In this document: in pieces, positions 37,355 through 48,611 of the stretch
Layout: every line of letters begins with the position of its first letter
Position numbering within the stretch: the first letter of the stretch is position 1
Source of the DNA: Clavibacter sp. VKM Ac-2873
Lineage (GTDB): Bacteria; Actinomycetota; Actinomycetes; Actinomycetales; Microbacteriaceae
Assembly: GCF_015351075.1 (NCBI RefSeq)
Contig: NZ_JADKRS010000002.1
Coordinates: 470,201 to 534,200, forward strand
Length of the DNA: 64,000 bases
Reading direction: 5' to 3'
Made by a program: the position numbers and the translations under genes
The notes under the pieces: generated by a model
What the model saw: only the letters and a program-made list of their open reading frames with translations
Databases searched by the model: none
Told to the model about the DNA's origin: nothing

Positions 37355-38274
37355 TTGTCTGCCGCTTCCTTCTCGATCTCGCTCTTGACGAGGTCGGAGT
37401 CCATGTCCTTCGCCACCTCGCGCTGGCCCGTGAGGGTGCCGAGGTCGGTGTCGTGGTGGGCGCCGAGGTAGGCGTCGATGACGGCCGGGTCGCTCATCAC
37501 CGTCGAGGGCGGGCCCTCGGCGACGATGCGGCCCTCGGCCATCACGACCACCCAGTCGGCGATCTCGTTGACCATGTGCATGTCGTGCTCGACGAACAGC
37601 ACGGTCATGCCCTCGGTCTTGAGGTCGAGGATGTGGTGCAGCAGCGACTGCGTGAGGGCCGGGTTGACGCCGGCCATCGGCTCGTCGAGCATGACGAGCT
37701 CCGGCTTCGTCATGAGCGCGCGCGCCATCTCGAGGAGCTTGCGCTGGCCGCCGGAGAGGCTGTCCGCGTAGTCCTCCTCCTTGGTGTCGAGCTTGAACTT
37801 GGTCAGGAGCCCGCGTGCGCGCTCCGTGATCTCGTCCTCCTTCTTGCGCCAGAGGGGGCGGATCAGCGCGGAGAAGAAGTTCTCGCCGCCCTGGCCCGTG
37901 GCGCCGAGGCGCATGTTCTCCAGCACCGTCATGCCGCCGAGGGCCTTGGTGAGCTGGAAGGTGCGCACCATGCCGAGGCGGGCGACGCGGAACGCGCTCA
38001 TCCCGGCGAGGTTCCTGCCGGAGAACTCCCACGTGCCGGTGTTCGGCTTGTCGAAGCCGGTCAGCAGGTTGAAGAACGTGGTCTTGCCGGCGCCGTTCGG
38101 TCCGATGAGGGCCGTGATGGAGCCGCGGGGGATCTCGAGGTGGTCGACGTCGACCGCCTTCAGGCCGCCGAACTGCCGGCTGACGCCGTGCGCGACGATG
38201 ATGGGGTCCTTCTTGGCGCAGCCCGGACCGGCGTCGCCGTCGAGGATGGCCTGGACCGGTGTCTTGTCAGGCAA
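37351..38274 (-). CDS. livG: Branched-chain amino acid ABC transporter ATP-binding protein LivG
   Basis: This is the second ATPase of the importer. Walker A GPNGAGKTTFFNLLTG, signature SLSGGQRKLLEMARAL, Walker B LVMLDEPMAGVNP and the switch EHDMHMV are present. It is 307 residues, with a hydrophilic N-terminal extension of about 24 residues before the domain and a charged C-terminal tail. ATG 38274 lies just inside the livM 3' end (8-nt overlap). The order livH-livM-livG-livF is the standard one. Confidence 0.94.
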   Translation of the reverse strand: MPDKTPVQAILDGDAGPGCAKKDPIIVAHGVSRQFGGLKAVDVDHLEIPRGSITALIGPNGAGKTTFFNLLTGFDKPNTGTWEFSGRNLAGMSAFRVARLGMVRTFQLTKALGGMTVLENMRLGATGQGGENFFSALIRPLWRKKEDEITERARGLLTKFKLDTKEEDYADSLSGGQRKLLEMARALMTKPELVMLDEPMAGVNPALTQSLLHHILDLKTEGMTVLFVEHDMHMVNEIADWVVVMAEGRIVAEGPPSTVMSDPAVIDAYLGAHHDTDLGTLTGQREVAKDMDSDLVKSEIEKEAADK

Positions 38275-39238
38275 AGTGCGTCTCCTTCTTCTTCCCGAAG
38301 ATGCCCTGTGGTCGGAAGATCACGAGCAGCATGAGCGCGACGCCCACGATGATGAAGCGGATCGGGCCCTGCTGGGTGCTCGAGATGGGCAGCCAGCCGT
38401 TGGTGACCGCGAGGCTGAGCAGGCCGTCCGAGAGCGACAGCGTGACCCAGAAGATGATCGAGCCGATGACCGGCCCGAAGATCGTGGCCGCACCGCCCAG
38501 CAGCATGATCGTGTAGAGGAAGAACGTGAGCTGCGTGCCGTAGTTGTCGGGCTGCAGCGACCTCGGGAGGATGAAGACCACGCCCGCGAGCCCGCCGAAC
38601 ACGCCGCCCAGCACGAGCGCCTGCATCTTGTAGGAGTACACGTTCTTGCCGAGCGCGCGGACCGCGTCCTCGTCCTCGCGCACGCCCTTCAGCACGCGGC
38701 CCCAGGGGCTGCGCATGAGGAGGAAGACCAGCAGGCAGGCGATGCCGACGAGGCCCCAGCCGACGATGCGGATCCACCACTGGTCGGCGGAGTAGGTGAG
38801 GACGCCCGCGCCGAAGCGGCCCTCGGGCAGCGGGTTGAGGTCGTTGAACCCGGCCGCCGCGCCGTTGATGCCCTCGGAGCCGCCCGTGACGTCCGAGAAC
38901 TCGGGCGTCTTGACGCTCAGCCGGATGATCTCGGCCGCCGCGATGGTCACGATGCTCAGGTAGTCCGCCCTCAATCGCAGGGTCGGGATGCCGAGGATCA
39001 GGGCGAACACGGTGGACGCGACGATCGCCGCGAGGAGCGACGCCCAGACGGGCCACTCGTACATGACCGCCGTGATGGCGAACGCGTAGCCGCCGATGGC
39101 CATGAAGCCGGCCTGTCCGAAGTTGAGCAGGCCCGTGAAGCCGAAGTGGATCACGAGGCCGACGGTCGCGAGCGCGTACGCCGCGGTGGTCGGCGAGAAG
39201 ATCTCGCCGAGCGCCAGGAAGATGAAGTTGGAGTTCAT
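38267..39238 (-). CDS. livM: Branched-chain amino acid ABC transporter permease LivM
   Basis: This inner-membrane permease has about eight hydrophobic segments in 323 residues. GLLNFGQAGFMAIGGYAFA near the N-terminus and GLAGVVFILPRSLQPDNY in the middle are family features, and the end FRPQGIFGKKKE matches the usual C-terminal motif. It starts at ATG 39238, 6 nt after livH, and pairs with LivH as a heterodimeric channel. Confidence 0.93.
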   Translation of the reverse strand: MNSNFIFLALGEIFSPTTAAYALATVGLVIHFGFTGLLNFGQAGFMAIGGYAFAITAVMYEWPVWASLLAAIVASTVFALILGIPTLRLRADYLSIVTIAAAEIIRLSVKTPEFSDVTGGSEGINGAAAGFNDLNPLPEGRFGAGVLTYSADQWWIRIVGWGLVGIACLLVFLLMRSPWGRVLKGVREDEDAVRALGKNVYSYKMQALVLGGVFGGLAGVVFILPRSLQPDNYGTQLTFFLYTIMLLGGAATIFGPVIGSIIFWVTLSLSDGLLSLAVTNGWLPISSTQQGPIRFIIVGVALMLLVIFRPQGIFGKKKETHFA

Positions 39239-39244
39239 GCGCGG

Positions 39245-40723
39245 CTAACCGATCCGATCTTTCCGGCCCAGGATGCCCTGGGGCCTGATGAGCAGGATGA
39301 CGATCATGACCACGAGCGCGGCCACGTACTTCATGTTCTCGGGCAGGACCATGGTGCTGACGTTGATGAAGACGCCGATCACGATCGAGCCGATGAGGGC
39401 GCCGAACGCCGTGCCGAGGCCGCCGAGGACGACGGCCGAGAAGACGAGCAGCAGGATGGACGCGCCCGTGTCCCAGCGCAGCGACTGGTAGTAGGCGATG
39501 AAGACGCCGGACAGCGCGGCCAGCGCGGCGCCGCCGATCCAGACCACGCGGATCACGCCCTCGACGTCGATGCCCGACGCCGCCGCGAGCGAGCGGTTGT
39601 CGGAGACGGCGCGGGTGGCCTTCCCGATCTTCGTGTAGAGCAGCACGTACGCGACCGCCAGGAGCAGCACGATCGAGACGACGGCGCCGGCGACGTCGGT
39701 GAACTTGAGGCTCACCGGCCCGACGACCAGGAACGGCGCGGGGCTGTTCGGGAGCGTCAGGCGGTCGGCGCCGAAGATGAACTGGAAGAGGTAGCGCAGC
39801 GCGAGCGACAGGCCGATGGTGACGATCATCAGCGGCACCAGCCCGAGCCGCCTGCGGCGCAGGGGCGCCCAGAGCGCCGCGTCCTGGACGTACCCGAAGG
39901 CGCCGCCGAGGATCACGGTGATGGCGATCGCGAGCACCGGGTTGAGGCCGAGCACGTTGCTGAAGAGGTACGCCATCAGCGCGCCGAAGGTGACGAGCTC
40001 GCCGTGCGCGAAGTTGTTCAGCCCCGTGGTGCCGTAGATGAGGGAGAGGCCGATGGCCGCGAGGGCGAGCAGCAGGCCGAAGATGAGGCCCGTCACCACC
40101 TTGGGCCAGAAGATCTTCCAGAAGTTGTTCTGGGTGACCGGCTCCGCGGTGGCGGTGACCGTGCCCGTCTCGGTGTCCGGGGCGGCGGTCGAGCCGCCGG
40201 TGGAGGTGCCCGTGCCGGCGCTCGTGCCGGCGTCGGCGCTGGCGCTCGGCGCGGGGGTGGATCCGGCCGCGCCGCTCGCCGCGCCGTCGGGGGAGATGAA
40301 GAAGAAGGCCGGGACGTTCTTGTTGCCCGCGGCCACGTCGATCTGGCGGGGGCTGGATCCCGCGCGGGGGACGCCCGCGCCCTGCGGGATGGTCGACGCG
40401 TCGACCTCGACCGTGAACGTGCCCGGGGCGCTGAGGCCGACCTCGGCCTTGCCGTCCGCACCGGTCGTGCCGGTGGCCTCGACGCCGCCGCCCGACACCT
40501 TCACGGTGACCCCGGCGATGCCGGTCTTGTCGGCGTCCGCCCGCACCCACACGAGCAGCGACTGCTCGGCGGACGCCGGGTCGACCGACTGCGGCGCCGC
40601 GCGCGGATCCGCGTGGGCGGCCGATGGGGCCGAGAGGAGAAGTGCGGTGCAGGCGAACGCCACCGCGAGAATCAGGGCCCACATGCGCTGCGCGCGTGCT
40701 CCGGCCGAACCAGTGGCTATCAC
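39245..40723 (-). CDS. livH: LivH-type permease with secreted N-terminal Ig-like/carboxypeptidase-regulatory-like domain
   Basis: The protein is 492 residues from GTG 40723, chosen because GGAGG lies 4 nt upstream and it yields a signal peptide (hydrophobic core LILAVAFACTALLL, probable cleavage after AHA near residue 38). Residues about 54-143 form a beta-rich domain (VWVRADADKTGIAGVTVKV, TGADGKAEVGL, GTFTVEVD) of the type that adds a short Ig-like fold, followed by a Ser/Thr/Ala/Gly linker to about 195. The rest is a normal LivH with about eight hydrophobic segments (GLNNFAHGELVTFGALMAY) and the RPQGILGRKDRIG end. The extra external domain is unusual for LivH; it might contact the binding protein or cell wall. 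ATG 40684 is a shorter alternative start. Confidence 0.88.
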   Translation of the reverse strand: MIATGSAGARAQRMWALILAVAFACTALLLSAPSAAHADPRAAPQSVDPASAEQSLLVWVRADADKTGIAGVTVKVSGGGVEATGTTGADGKAEVGLSAPGTFTVEVDASTIPQGAGVPRAGSSPRQIDVAAGNKNVPAFFFISPDGAASGAAGSTPAPSASADAGTSAGTGTSTGGSTAAPDTETGTVTATAEPVTQNNFWKIFWPKVVTGLIFGLLLALAAIGLSLIYGTTGLNNFAHGELVTFGALMAYLFSNVLGLNPVLAIAITVILGGAFGYVQDAALWAPLRRRRLGLVPLMIVTIGLSLALRYLFQFIFGADRLTLPNSPAPFLVVGPVSLKFTDVAGAVVSIVLLLAVAYVLLYTKIGKATRAVSDNRSLAAASGIDVEGVIRVVWIGGAALAALSGVFIAYYQSLRWDTGASILLLVFSAVVLGGLGTAFGALIGSIVIGVFINVSTMVLPENMKYVAALVVMIVILLIRPQGILGRKDRIG

Positions 40724-42463
<1,740 letters not shown>

Positions 42464-42499
42464 TGCGGTGAGCCGCACGGATCCCGTGCGATGACGACG

Positions 42500-42528
42500 A
42501 GGGGCCGGTGCCGTGCGCACCGGCCCCT
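42500..42528 (+). terminator. guaB terminator
   Basis: An 11-bp stem (AGGGGCCGGTG 42500-42510 with 42518-42528) has a 7-nt loop and lies 36 nt after the guaB stop. Its 3' arm and tail are duplicated immediately downstream. Confidence 0.75.
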
Positions 42529-42554
42529 CCTGCGTGCCGGCCCCTCCTGCGTGC
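42521..42554. repeat. 17-bp tandem duplication covering the terminator 3' arm
   Basis: CGGCCCCTCCTGCGTGC occurs twice in direct succession (42521-42537 and 42538-42554). The second copy could pair with the same 5' arm with a longer loop. Confidence 0.85.
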
Positions 42555-42646
42555 CGGGTTCCCTCACAGGGCGCGGGTCGGGCCGCATGTCCGGCGGGTC
42601 GCCGCGCGAGGGGTCGTCGGCGCTCGCCGCCCGCGACACTGCCCGC

Positions 42647-43783
42647 ATGACCCCGACCCCGCCGCCCGCCGCCCCTCTGCTCCTGTCGGCGTCGCTGGGG
42701 CCGCCGGCGGTGGCGCTGATCCTGTCGGGGACATCGCCCGCGGTGGTCTCGTCGCGCCGCATCGGCGACGAGGAGCGCGCGGACGCGGCCGCCGCCGCCC
42801 GGGCGGAGGCGCGCGGCGAGCTCGTGCGGCTGCGCGCCGGCGTCCACGTGCGGCGCTCCGAGTGGGAGGGGGTGTCGGCGCGCGATCGGCACCTGCTGCG
42901 GATCCGGGCGCTCGCCCGGGTGGCGCCGGACCCGGTCGTGCTCGGCGGGCCGTCGGCCGCCGCCGTGCACGGGCTGCCGCGCCTCGCCCCGTGGCCCGCG
43001 CTCGTGACGCTGCTCGACGTGCCGGGCATCCGGTCGGGGCGCCCCGCGGGCACGCGCCTCGCCCGCGATCCCGCGCGCGGGAGGTCGCGTCTCGTGCCGG
43101 CGGCGGAGGGCGTGCGGGTGCCCGGCCTTGCGGCGACGGCGCTCGCCGCATCGCACGAGGCGGCGATGCTCGCGGTGCGCGGCGCCGCGCCGCGAGGCCC
43201 GGGGTGGTTCGCGCACGGCCTGGTCGCGCTCGACCACGCGCTCGTGCCGTCGCGCACGTCGCCGACGACGCGCGCCGACCTCGAGCGCGAGCGGGAGCTC
43301 CGCGGTCCGGGGCCCTGGAGCCGACGCGCCGAGCTGCTCGTCCAGGCGGCGGACGGAGCCGCGCGCTGCCCGCTGGAGTCCGTCGCGCGCGGCGTCGCGC
43401 ACGAGGCCGGGCTCGCGCCGCCCGACGTCGGCTTCGCGGCCGGCGGCCACGGGCGGCTCGCGCTGGCGTGGCCCCGCGAACGGGTCGGGCTGCGGATCGT
43501 CGGGGCGGCGTCCTCGGGTCGGGTGGCGCCCGGAGCCGGAGCCGGAGCCGGAGCCGGGGTCGGAGCCGACGCCGACTCGGCGGTCCCGCGGGAGGCCGCG
43601 CGCTGGCGCGTGGTGGTGGCGGGGGAGGGGGACGTGCTGGGCGCGGGACGGCTGCGCGCGCTCCTGCTGCACGCGGGCCTCGAGCCCGAGCGGCGGGCCG
43701 CGCCGGCCCGCGCGGGGGCGCCGGCGGATCCGGTCGTCGGCCGGTCGCGCAGGAGCCCGCCGCTAGGCTGTGCGGGTGAGTGA
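42647..43783 (+). CDS. AbiEi/DUF559-type protein without a toxin partner
   Basis: The 378-residue, very Ala/Arg-rich protein has the layout of actinobacterial proteins annotated as AbiEi-like antitoxins. There is an N-terminal winged-helix-like part (ARGELVRLRAGVHVRRSEWEGVSARDRHLLRIRALA), then GGPSAAAVHGLPRLAPWPALV, and a C-terminal nuclease-like fold remnant. A GGAGCC hexamer repeated four times (43532-43555) encodes a GA-repeat. No AbiEii toxin gene is adjacent, so a toxin-antitoxin role is doubtful. The start is ATG 42647; other starts upstream are possible. The 3' end overlaps guaB3 by 8 nt. Confidence 0.6.
   Translation: MTPTPPPAAPLLLSASLGPPAVALILSGTSPAVVSSRRIGDEERADAAAAARAEARGELVRLRAGVHVRRSEWEGVSARDRHLLRIRALARVAPDPVVLGGPSAAAVHGLPRLAPWPALVTLLDVPGIRSGRPAGTRLARDPARGRSRLVPAAEGVRVPGLAATALAASHEAAMLAVRGAAPRGPGWFAHGLVALDHALVPSRTSPTTRADLERERELRGPGPWSRRAELLVQAADGAARCPLESVARGVAHEAGLAPPDVGFAAGGHGRLALAWPRERVGLRIVGAASSGRVAPGAGAGAGAGVGADADSAVPREAARWRVVVAGEGDVLGAGRLRALLLHAGLEPERRAAPARAGAPADPVVGRSRRSPPLGCAGE
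43764..43769 (+). promoter_or_regulatory. Candidate -10 box (leaderless) for guaB3
   Basis: TAGGCT ends 6 nt before the GTG at 43776. The following GTGCGGGTG is nearly identical to the sequence before purN (TAGGCTGTGCGCGTG). Confidence 0.45.
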
Positions 43784-44894
43784 TGTAGAGATCGGCCGCG
43801 CCAAGCGGGCCCGCCGTGTGTACGCGTTCGACGACATCGCCATCGTCCCGTCGAGGCGCACGCGCGACCCGCAGGACGTCTCCGTCTCCTGGTCCATCGA
43901 CGCGTACCAGTTCGAGATCCCGTTCCTCGCCGCCCCCATGGACTCGGTCGTCTCCCCGGCGACGGCCATCGCGATGGGGCGCTTCGGCGGCCTCGGCGTG
44001 CTCGACCTCGAGGGTCTCTGGACGCGGTACGAGCACCCCGAGCGCCTGCTCGAGGAGATCCGCTCGCTCCCGCCCGAGTCGGCCACGGCCCGCATGCAGC
44101 AGATCTACGCGGAGCCGATCAAGCCCGAGCTCATCACGGCGCGCATCGCGGAGATCCGCGCGGCCGGCGTCGTGGTCGCCGCGGCCCTCTCGCCCCAGCG
44201 CACGGCCGACCACTACGAGACCGTGGTCGCGGCCGGCGTCGACCTCTTCGTCATCCGCGGCACCACCGTCTCGGCTGAGCACGTCTCCAAGGGGGCGGCC
44301 CCGCTCAACCTCAAGAAGTTCATCTACGAGCTCGACGTCCCGGTCATCGTCGGCGGCGCGGCCACCTACACGGCTGCCCTCCACCTCATGCGCACGGGCG
44401 CGGCGGGCGTGCTCGTCGGCTTCGGCGGGGGCGCGGCGTCGACGACGCGCTCCACCCTGGGGATCCACGCGCCCATGGCCACCGCCCTCTCCGACGTGGC
44501 GGGTGCCCGCCGCGACTACATGGACGAGTCGGGCGGCCGCTACGTGCACGTCATCGCCGACGGCGGCCTCGGCAGCTCGGGCGACATCGTCAAGGCCATC
44601 GCGGTCGGCGCCGACGCGGTCATGCTCGGCTCCACGCTCGCCCGCGCCACCGACGCGCCCGGGCAGGGGTTCCACTGGGGTGCCGAGGCGCACCACTCCG
44701 AGCTGCCCCGCGGCCACCGCGTGCGCGTCGACCAGGTCGCGCCGCTCGAGCAGATCCTCTACGGCCCGTCCACCACGGCCGACGGCAGCGCCAACCTGGT
44801 CGGCGCGCTGCGCCGGGCCATGGCCACCACCGGCTACTCCGACCTCAAGGAGTTCCAGCGCGTCGAGGTCGTCGTCGCGCCGTACGGCAAGTAG
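43776..44894 (+). CDS. guaB3: GuaB3-family IMP dehydrogenase-related protein
   Basis: The 372-residue barrel protein of the IMPDH/GMP reductase family has no CBS domains. The start DVEIGRAKRARRVYAFDDIAIVPSRRTRDP and AAPMDSVVSPATAIAMGRFGGLGVLDLEG are diagnostic for the actinobacterial GuaB3 group. The active-site cysteine loop GSICTTR of GuaB is not present, so ordinary IMPDH chemistry is uncertain; the role of GuaB3 in Actinobacteria is, to my knowledge, not settled. The GTG at 43776 (alternative 43770) overlaps the AbiEi-like gene and follows a TAGGCT box. Confidence 0.92.
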   Translation: MSDVEIGRAKRARRVYAFDDIAIVPSRRTRDPQDVSVSWSIDAYQFEIPFLAAPMDSVVSPATAIAMGRFGGLGVLDLEGLWTRYEHPERLLEEIRSLPPESATARMQQIYAEPIKPELITARIAEIRAAGVVVAAALSPQRTADHYETVVAAGVDLFVIRGTTVSAEHVSKGAAPLNLKKFIYELDVPVIVGGAATYTAALHLMRTGAAGVLVGFGGGAASTTRSTLGIHAPMATALSDVAGARRDYMDESGGRYVHVIADGGLGSSGDIVKAIAVGADAVMLGSTLARATDAPGQGFHWGAEAHHSELPRGHRVRVDQVAPLEQILYGPSTTADGSANLVGALRRAMATTGYSDLKEFQRVEVVVAPYGK

Positions 44895-44995
44895 TCCGCG
44901 CCGGCCGGTCGGCCGGGCCCGTCCCGCGCCGAGCGGTCCGGGAACATGCGGGGCGCGGCCCGCGTTGTGAACCACAGGAAGAGGGAGGTGCGCGC

Positions 44996-45529
44996 ATGGC
45001 GGAGGTCCGTCGCGTCAAGCTGCCGGGTGTCGGCGTGCTGCACACCTTCATCACCGACGACGGGGGCAAGGTCGGCGTCATCGCCCATCGCTCCGGCCAC
45101 AGCGACCTCATCACCTTCTCCGAGGAGCAGGACGGGCCCGACACGCAGAAGGTGTCGCTCCGGCTGAGCGAGGACGAGGCGCACACGCTCGCGGAGCTGC
45201 TCGGCGGCACGCGCATCACCGAGTCGCTCGACAAGCTCGACCAGATCCCGGGCCTCAGCATCGACTGGTTCACGGTCGACTACGACGACCACATCGCCGG
45301 CCAGGCGCTCGGCAACCTCGCCTCGCGCGGCGTGGTCGGCCTCACGGTCGTCGCGGTCGTGCGTGGCGAGTCCGCGAACCCGGCGCCGTCCGACGACTTC
45401 ACCGTCTACCCGGGCGACACGCTCGTCGTCGCCGGATCCCCCGAGAAGGTCGCCAAGGCCTTCGCGTTCTACCGGACGGGCGAGTTCCCGCACCGCCCCG
45501 CGCCCGGCTCCGCGCCGGACGGAGGGTAG
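44996..45529 (+). CDS. KhtT-like regulatory subunit of cation:proton antiporter
   Basis: The 177-residue cytosolic protein has an N-terminal KhtT-like domain (VKLPGVGVLHTFITDDGGKVGVIAH) and a C-terminal TrkA-C domain (about residues 88-165, GQALGNLASRGVVGLTVVAVVRG, YPGDTLVVAGSPE), which binds nucleotides such as c-di-AMP or AMP in relatives. It lies 3 nt before a CPA2 antiporter gene, the usual KhtT-KhtU arrangement. The ATG at 44996 follows GGGAGGTG. Function as K+/H+ antiporter regulator is inferred from family and context. Confidence 0.88.
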   Translation: MAEVRRVKLPGVGVLHTFITDDGGKVGVIAHRSGHSDLITFSEEQDGPDTQKVSLRLSEDEAHTLAELLGGTRITESLDKLDQIPGLSIDWFTVDYDDHIAGQALGNLASRGVVGLTVVAVVRGESANPAPSDDFTVYPGDTLVVAGSPEKVAKAFAFYRTGEFPHRPAPGSAPDGG

Positions 45530-45532
45530 CGG

Positions 45533-47068
45533 GTGCACCACGGCCAAGACCTCATCGTCCTCGGCCTGCTGTTCGTCCTCGCCTACGCGTTCGGCCAGCT
45601 CGGCAAGCGCATCGGCCTGCCCGCGATCCCCATCTACATGCTCGTCGGGCTCCTCGCGAGCCCGAGCGTCGACTGGTTCCCCCTCGACTTCGCGTCGGGC
45701 GACATCGAGCTCATCGCCGTCTTCGGCCTGATCCTCCTGCTGTTCAACCTCGGCCTGGAGTTCGACCAGGACGAGTTCTTCGGCAACGCCGGCAAGCTCA
45801 TCATCTCGGGCGGCTCGTACGTGCTCATCAACATGGGCGTCGGGTTCGCGTTCGGCTTCGCCCTCGGCTGGGGCACGCGCGAGGCCCTGATCGTCGCGGG
45901 CATGACGGCGACGTCGTCGAGCGCCATCGTCACCAAGCTCCTCATCGAGCTCAACCGGCTGGCCAACGACGAGACGCCCATGATCCTCGGCGTCACCGTG
46001 GTCGAGGACATCTTCATCGCGGTATACCTCGCGATCGTGTCGGTCGTGCTGAGCGGCGAGACCGAGCCCTGGGCGGTGGTCGGCCAGCTGGCGGTGTCGT
46101 TCGCCTTCCTCGTGGTGATGTTCACGGTCGCGCGCAAGGGCGGGGCGTTCCTGTCCCGCTTCATGCGCACGCGCGACGTCGAGCTGTTCACGGTCCTGTT
46201 CTTCGGCCTCGCGATCCTCTTCGGCGGCATCGGCGAGGTGCTCGGCGTCACCGACGCGATCGGCGCGTTCCTCATCGGGCTCGTGCTCGGCGCGACGCGG
46301 GTGCGGAACCGCATCGAGCAGATCGCGATCCCGCTGCGCGACGTGTTCGGGGCGTTCTTCTTCCTCAACTTCGGCCTGGCCCTGGATCCCGGCGAGTTCC
46401 CCACCGTCGTGGTCCCGGTGCTCCTCGCGGTGCTCATGACGGTCGTGCTCAACATCATCGCCGGGCAGTTCGTGGCGTGGCTCAACGGGCACGGCGCGCA
46501 GGCCGGCATCAACACGGCCTTCATCCTGCAGAACCGGGGCGAGTTCGCGCTCATCCTCGCCACGCTGTCGCTGTCGGCGGGGCTGGACGAGCGGATCCAG
46601 CCGTTCGCGGGCCTCTACGTGCTGGTGATGGCGATCATCGGGCCGCTGCTCGCCGCGAACTCCGTGCGCATCGGCACGGCCGTGCTGCCCACGAAGTACC
46701 GCTCGGCCACGAAGCGCGCGGCGGAGAAGGCCGGGCGCGACGCGGAGCGGGCCGGTGCGCTCGCCCTCTTCGAGGCCGCCGAGCGCGGCGAGCAGACGCG
46801 CGGCGACGCCTTCGACGACGGGCTCGCGGCGGCGGCACCCCGGCCAGGCACCGCGGCACGCGGCACCACGCCGGGCACCGGGCCCGAGGCCGATGGCGGC
46901 CCCGGCGCCTCGCGCGGGTCCGGCGATGACGAGACCGCCGCCGCCGACGACGCGGCAGCCGAGAGCCTCCGGCCCGCACCCGACCGACGCCGCGCCGAGC
47001 AGGCCGGCCAGCAGTCCGACCACGACACCTGGACACCACCCACCCGCGAACGGGAACCCGACTACTGA
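45533..47068 (+). CDS. CPA2-family cation:proton antiporter (KhtU-like)
   Basis: The protein is 511 residues with about twelve hydrophobic segments up to residue 385 and a hydrophilic, Ala/Pro/Asp-rich tail. [16 protein letters not shown] and [15 protein letters not shown] are typical of monovalent cation:proton antiporter-2 proteins, and [13 protein letters not shown] supplies the usual late motif. It most likely exports K+ (or Na+) in exchange for protons under control of the preceding KhtT-like protein. The GTG at 45533 comes 3 nt after that gene. It overlaps the SURF1 gene by 1 nt. Confidence 0.9.
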   Translation: MHHGQDLIVLGLLFVLAYAFGQLGKRIGLPAIPIYMLVGLLASPSVDWFPLDFASGDIELIAVFGLILLLFNLGLEFDQDEFFGNAGKLIISGGSYVLINMGVGFAFGFALGWGTREALIVAGMTATSSSAIVTKLLIELNRLANDETPMILGVTVVEDIFIAVYLAIVSVVLSGETEPWAVVGQLAVSFAFLVVMFTVARKGGAFLSRFMRTRDVELFTVLFFGLAILFGGIGEVLGVTDAIGAFLIGLVLGATRVRNRIEQIAIPLRDVFGAFFFLNFGLALDPGEFPTVVVPVLLAVLMTVVLNIIAGQFVAWLNGHGAQAGINTAFILQNRGEFALILATLSLSAGLDERIQPFAGLYVLVMAIIGPLLAANSVRIGTAVLPTKYRSATKRAAEKAGRDAERAGALALFEAAERGEQTRGDAFDDGLAAAAPRPGTAARGTTPGTGPEADGGPGASRGSGDDETAAADDAAAESLRPAPDRRRAEQAGQQSDHDTWTPPTREREPDY

Positions 47069-48060
47069 TGACGCACCCATCCGACCCCCGCCCCGACGCC
47101 GCCGCGCGTCCCGACGCCCGGCCCGCGGGATCCGGCCCGGGCGGACCCGAGGCCGTCGGCCCCACCATCGGCCAGGTCGCGAGACGGCCCCGCTCGCTCG
47201 CGCTGCTCGCGCTCGCGCTCGTCATCGCGGCCGGCTTCGCCGCCCTCGGGCAGTGGCAGCTGGCACGCGCGGTCGAGTCGGGCGTGGTCATCGAGCGCGA
47301 CACCGAGACCGCGCTGCCGCTCGGCACGCTCGCGGAGCCGCAGGGCTACGTCACCGACACGTCAGCCGGGCACATGGTCACCGTGACGGGCGCGTTCGTC
47401 CCCGGCGACTTCGTCGTGGTCTCCGACCGCCTCGACGCCGGCCGCACCGGCGCCTGGGTCGTCGGCCACCTCTCCATCACGGACGACGGCGCCGCCGCGG
47501 ATCCGGCGTCCGACGCGCGGCCCGCCAGCGTGCCCGTCGCGCTCGGATGGGCCGCGACCGACGAGGAGGCTGCGGCTGTCGCGGCGTCGTTCGACGCGGG
47601 CGACGGATCCCCGACGGGAGTCCAGGAGGTGGTCGGCCGCTTCCTCCCGAGCGAGCAGCCCGAGCCGTCGGGCACCGGCCAGGACCCCCAGCGGATGACC
47701 CGGCTGAGCACGGCCGCGCTCGTCAACCTCTGGCCGGGCGACGTGGGCGACGTCTACAACGGCTTCATCGTCGCGTCGACCCCGGTCGCCGGCCTCACGG
47801 CCATCGACTCGCCGCCGCCGAGCGAGGCCGTGCAGCTCAACTGGCTCAACATCTTCTACGCGGCCGAGTGGGCCGTGTTCGCGATCTTCGCGATCGTCAT
47901 CTGGTACCGCACGATCCGCGACACGTGGACCCGCGAGCAGCCCGGCTACCGCGAGGACGACGACGAGGACGACGACGACGAGGATCCGCTCCCGGACGGG
48001 GATCGCGACGTCGCCGTCGACGCTCCCCGGCGGGGGAGCCGCCCAGACGCCGACCGGTAG
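47068..48060 (+). CDS. SURF1-family cytochrome oxidase biogenesis protein
   Basis: The 330-residue protein has two transmembrane segments, at about residues 45-65 ([22 protein letters not shown]) and about 260-282 ([20 protein letters not shown]), flanking an extracytoplasmic domain, the SURF1 topology. GQWQLAR after the first helix is the family hallmark. SURF1 proteins assist heme a insertion into cytochrome c oxidase. The start is ATG 47068, overlapping the antiporter stop. The C-terminal tail has an acidic run of Asp and Glu. Confidence 0.88.
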   Translation: MTHPSDPRPDAAARPDARPAGSGPGGPEAVGPTIGQVARRPRSLALLALALVIAAGFAALGQWQLARAVESGVVIERDTETALPLGTLAEPQGYVTDTSAGHMVTVTGAFVPGDFVVVSDRLDAGRTGAWVVGHLSITDDGAAADPASDARPASVPVALGWAATDEEAAAVAASFDAGDGSPTGVQEVVGRFLPSEQPEPSGTGQDPQRMTRLSTAALVNLWPGDVGDVYNGFIVASTPVAGLTAIDSPPPSEAVQLNWLNIFYAAEWAVFAIFAIVIWYRTIRDTWTREQPGYREDDDEDDDDEDPLPDGDRDVAVDAPRRGSRPDADR

Positions 48061-48063
48061 GAT
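48058..48063 (+). promoter_or_regulatory. Candidate -10 box overlapping the SURF1 stop codon
   Basis: TAGGAT ends 6 nt before the ATG at 48070. Its TAG is the stop codon of the SURF1 gene. Confidence 0.45.
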
Positions 48064-48069
48064 CCACGC

Positions 48070-48611
48070 ATGGCCTACGGACTCAAGCGCTCCGACGTCC
48101 CGCAGATCCGGAGGGTCCTCGGCTTCTACCGCGTCATGGCGTTCGTCACGGGCGCGTTCCTCCTCCTCCTCGTCGTGGAGATGGGCATCAAGTACCTGCC
48201 CGGCTTCCAGTTCGTCGACGGATCCCTGCAGTACCTCGCCGGCGCCGGCTACGAGCTCGAGCTGAACGGGCCGTCCGGCTTCCTCGCGCTGTCGCCCGCG
48301 GACACGCTCACGGGGACGAACCTGAGCCTCCTGATCCAGATCGTCCACGGCAACATCTACGTGGTCTACCTCATCAGCGACTTCCTGCTCTGGCAGAAGA
48401 TGCGCTGGTCGTTCACCCGCTTCATCCTCATCGCCGCGGGCGGCGTCGTGCCGTTCCTCTCGTTCATCGTCGAGGCGCGCATCGCCCGCCAGGTGCGGGC
48501 GACCATCGCCGAGCTCGAGGCGCCGCGCCCCAAGGTGCCGGCTGCCTCCGCGGGCGACGACGACGCGGATCCCCGACCCATCGACCCGACCACCACCCCG
48601 GAGGCCACCAC

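Noticed and set aside
42647..43783. Complete type IV toxin-antitoxin system
   Set aside because: Only the AbiEi-like protein is present; the neighbours are guaB and guaB3, and no AbiEii nucleotidyltransferase is adjacent.
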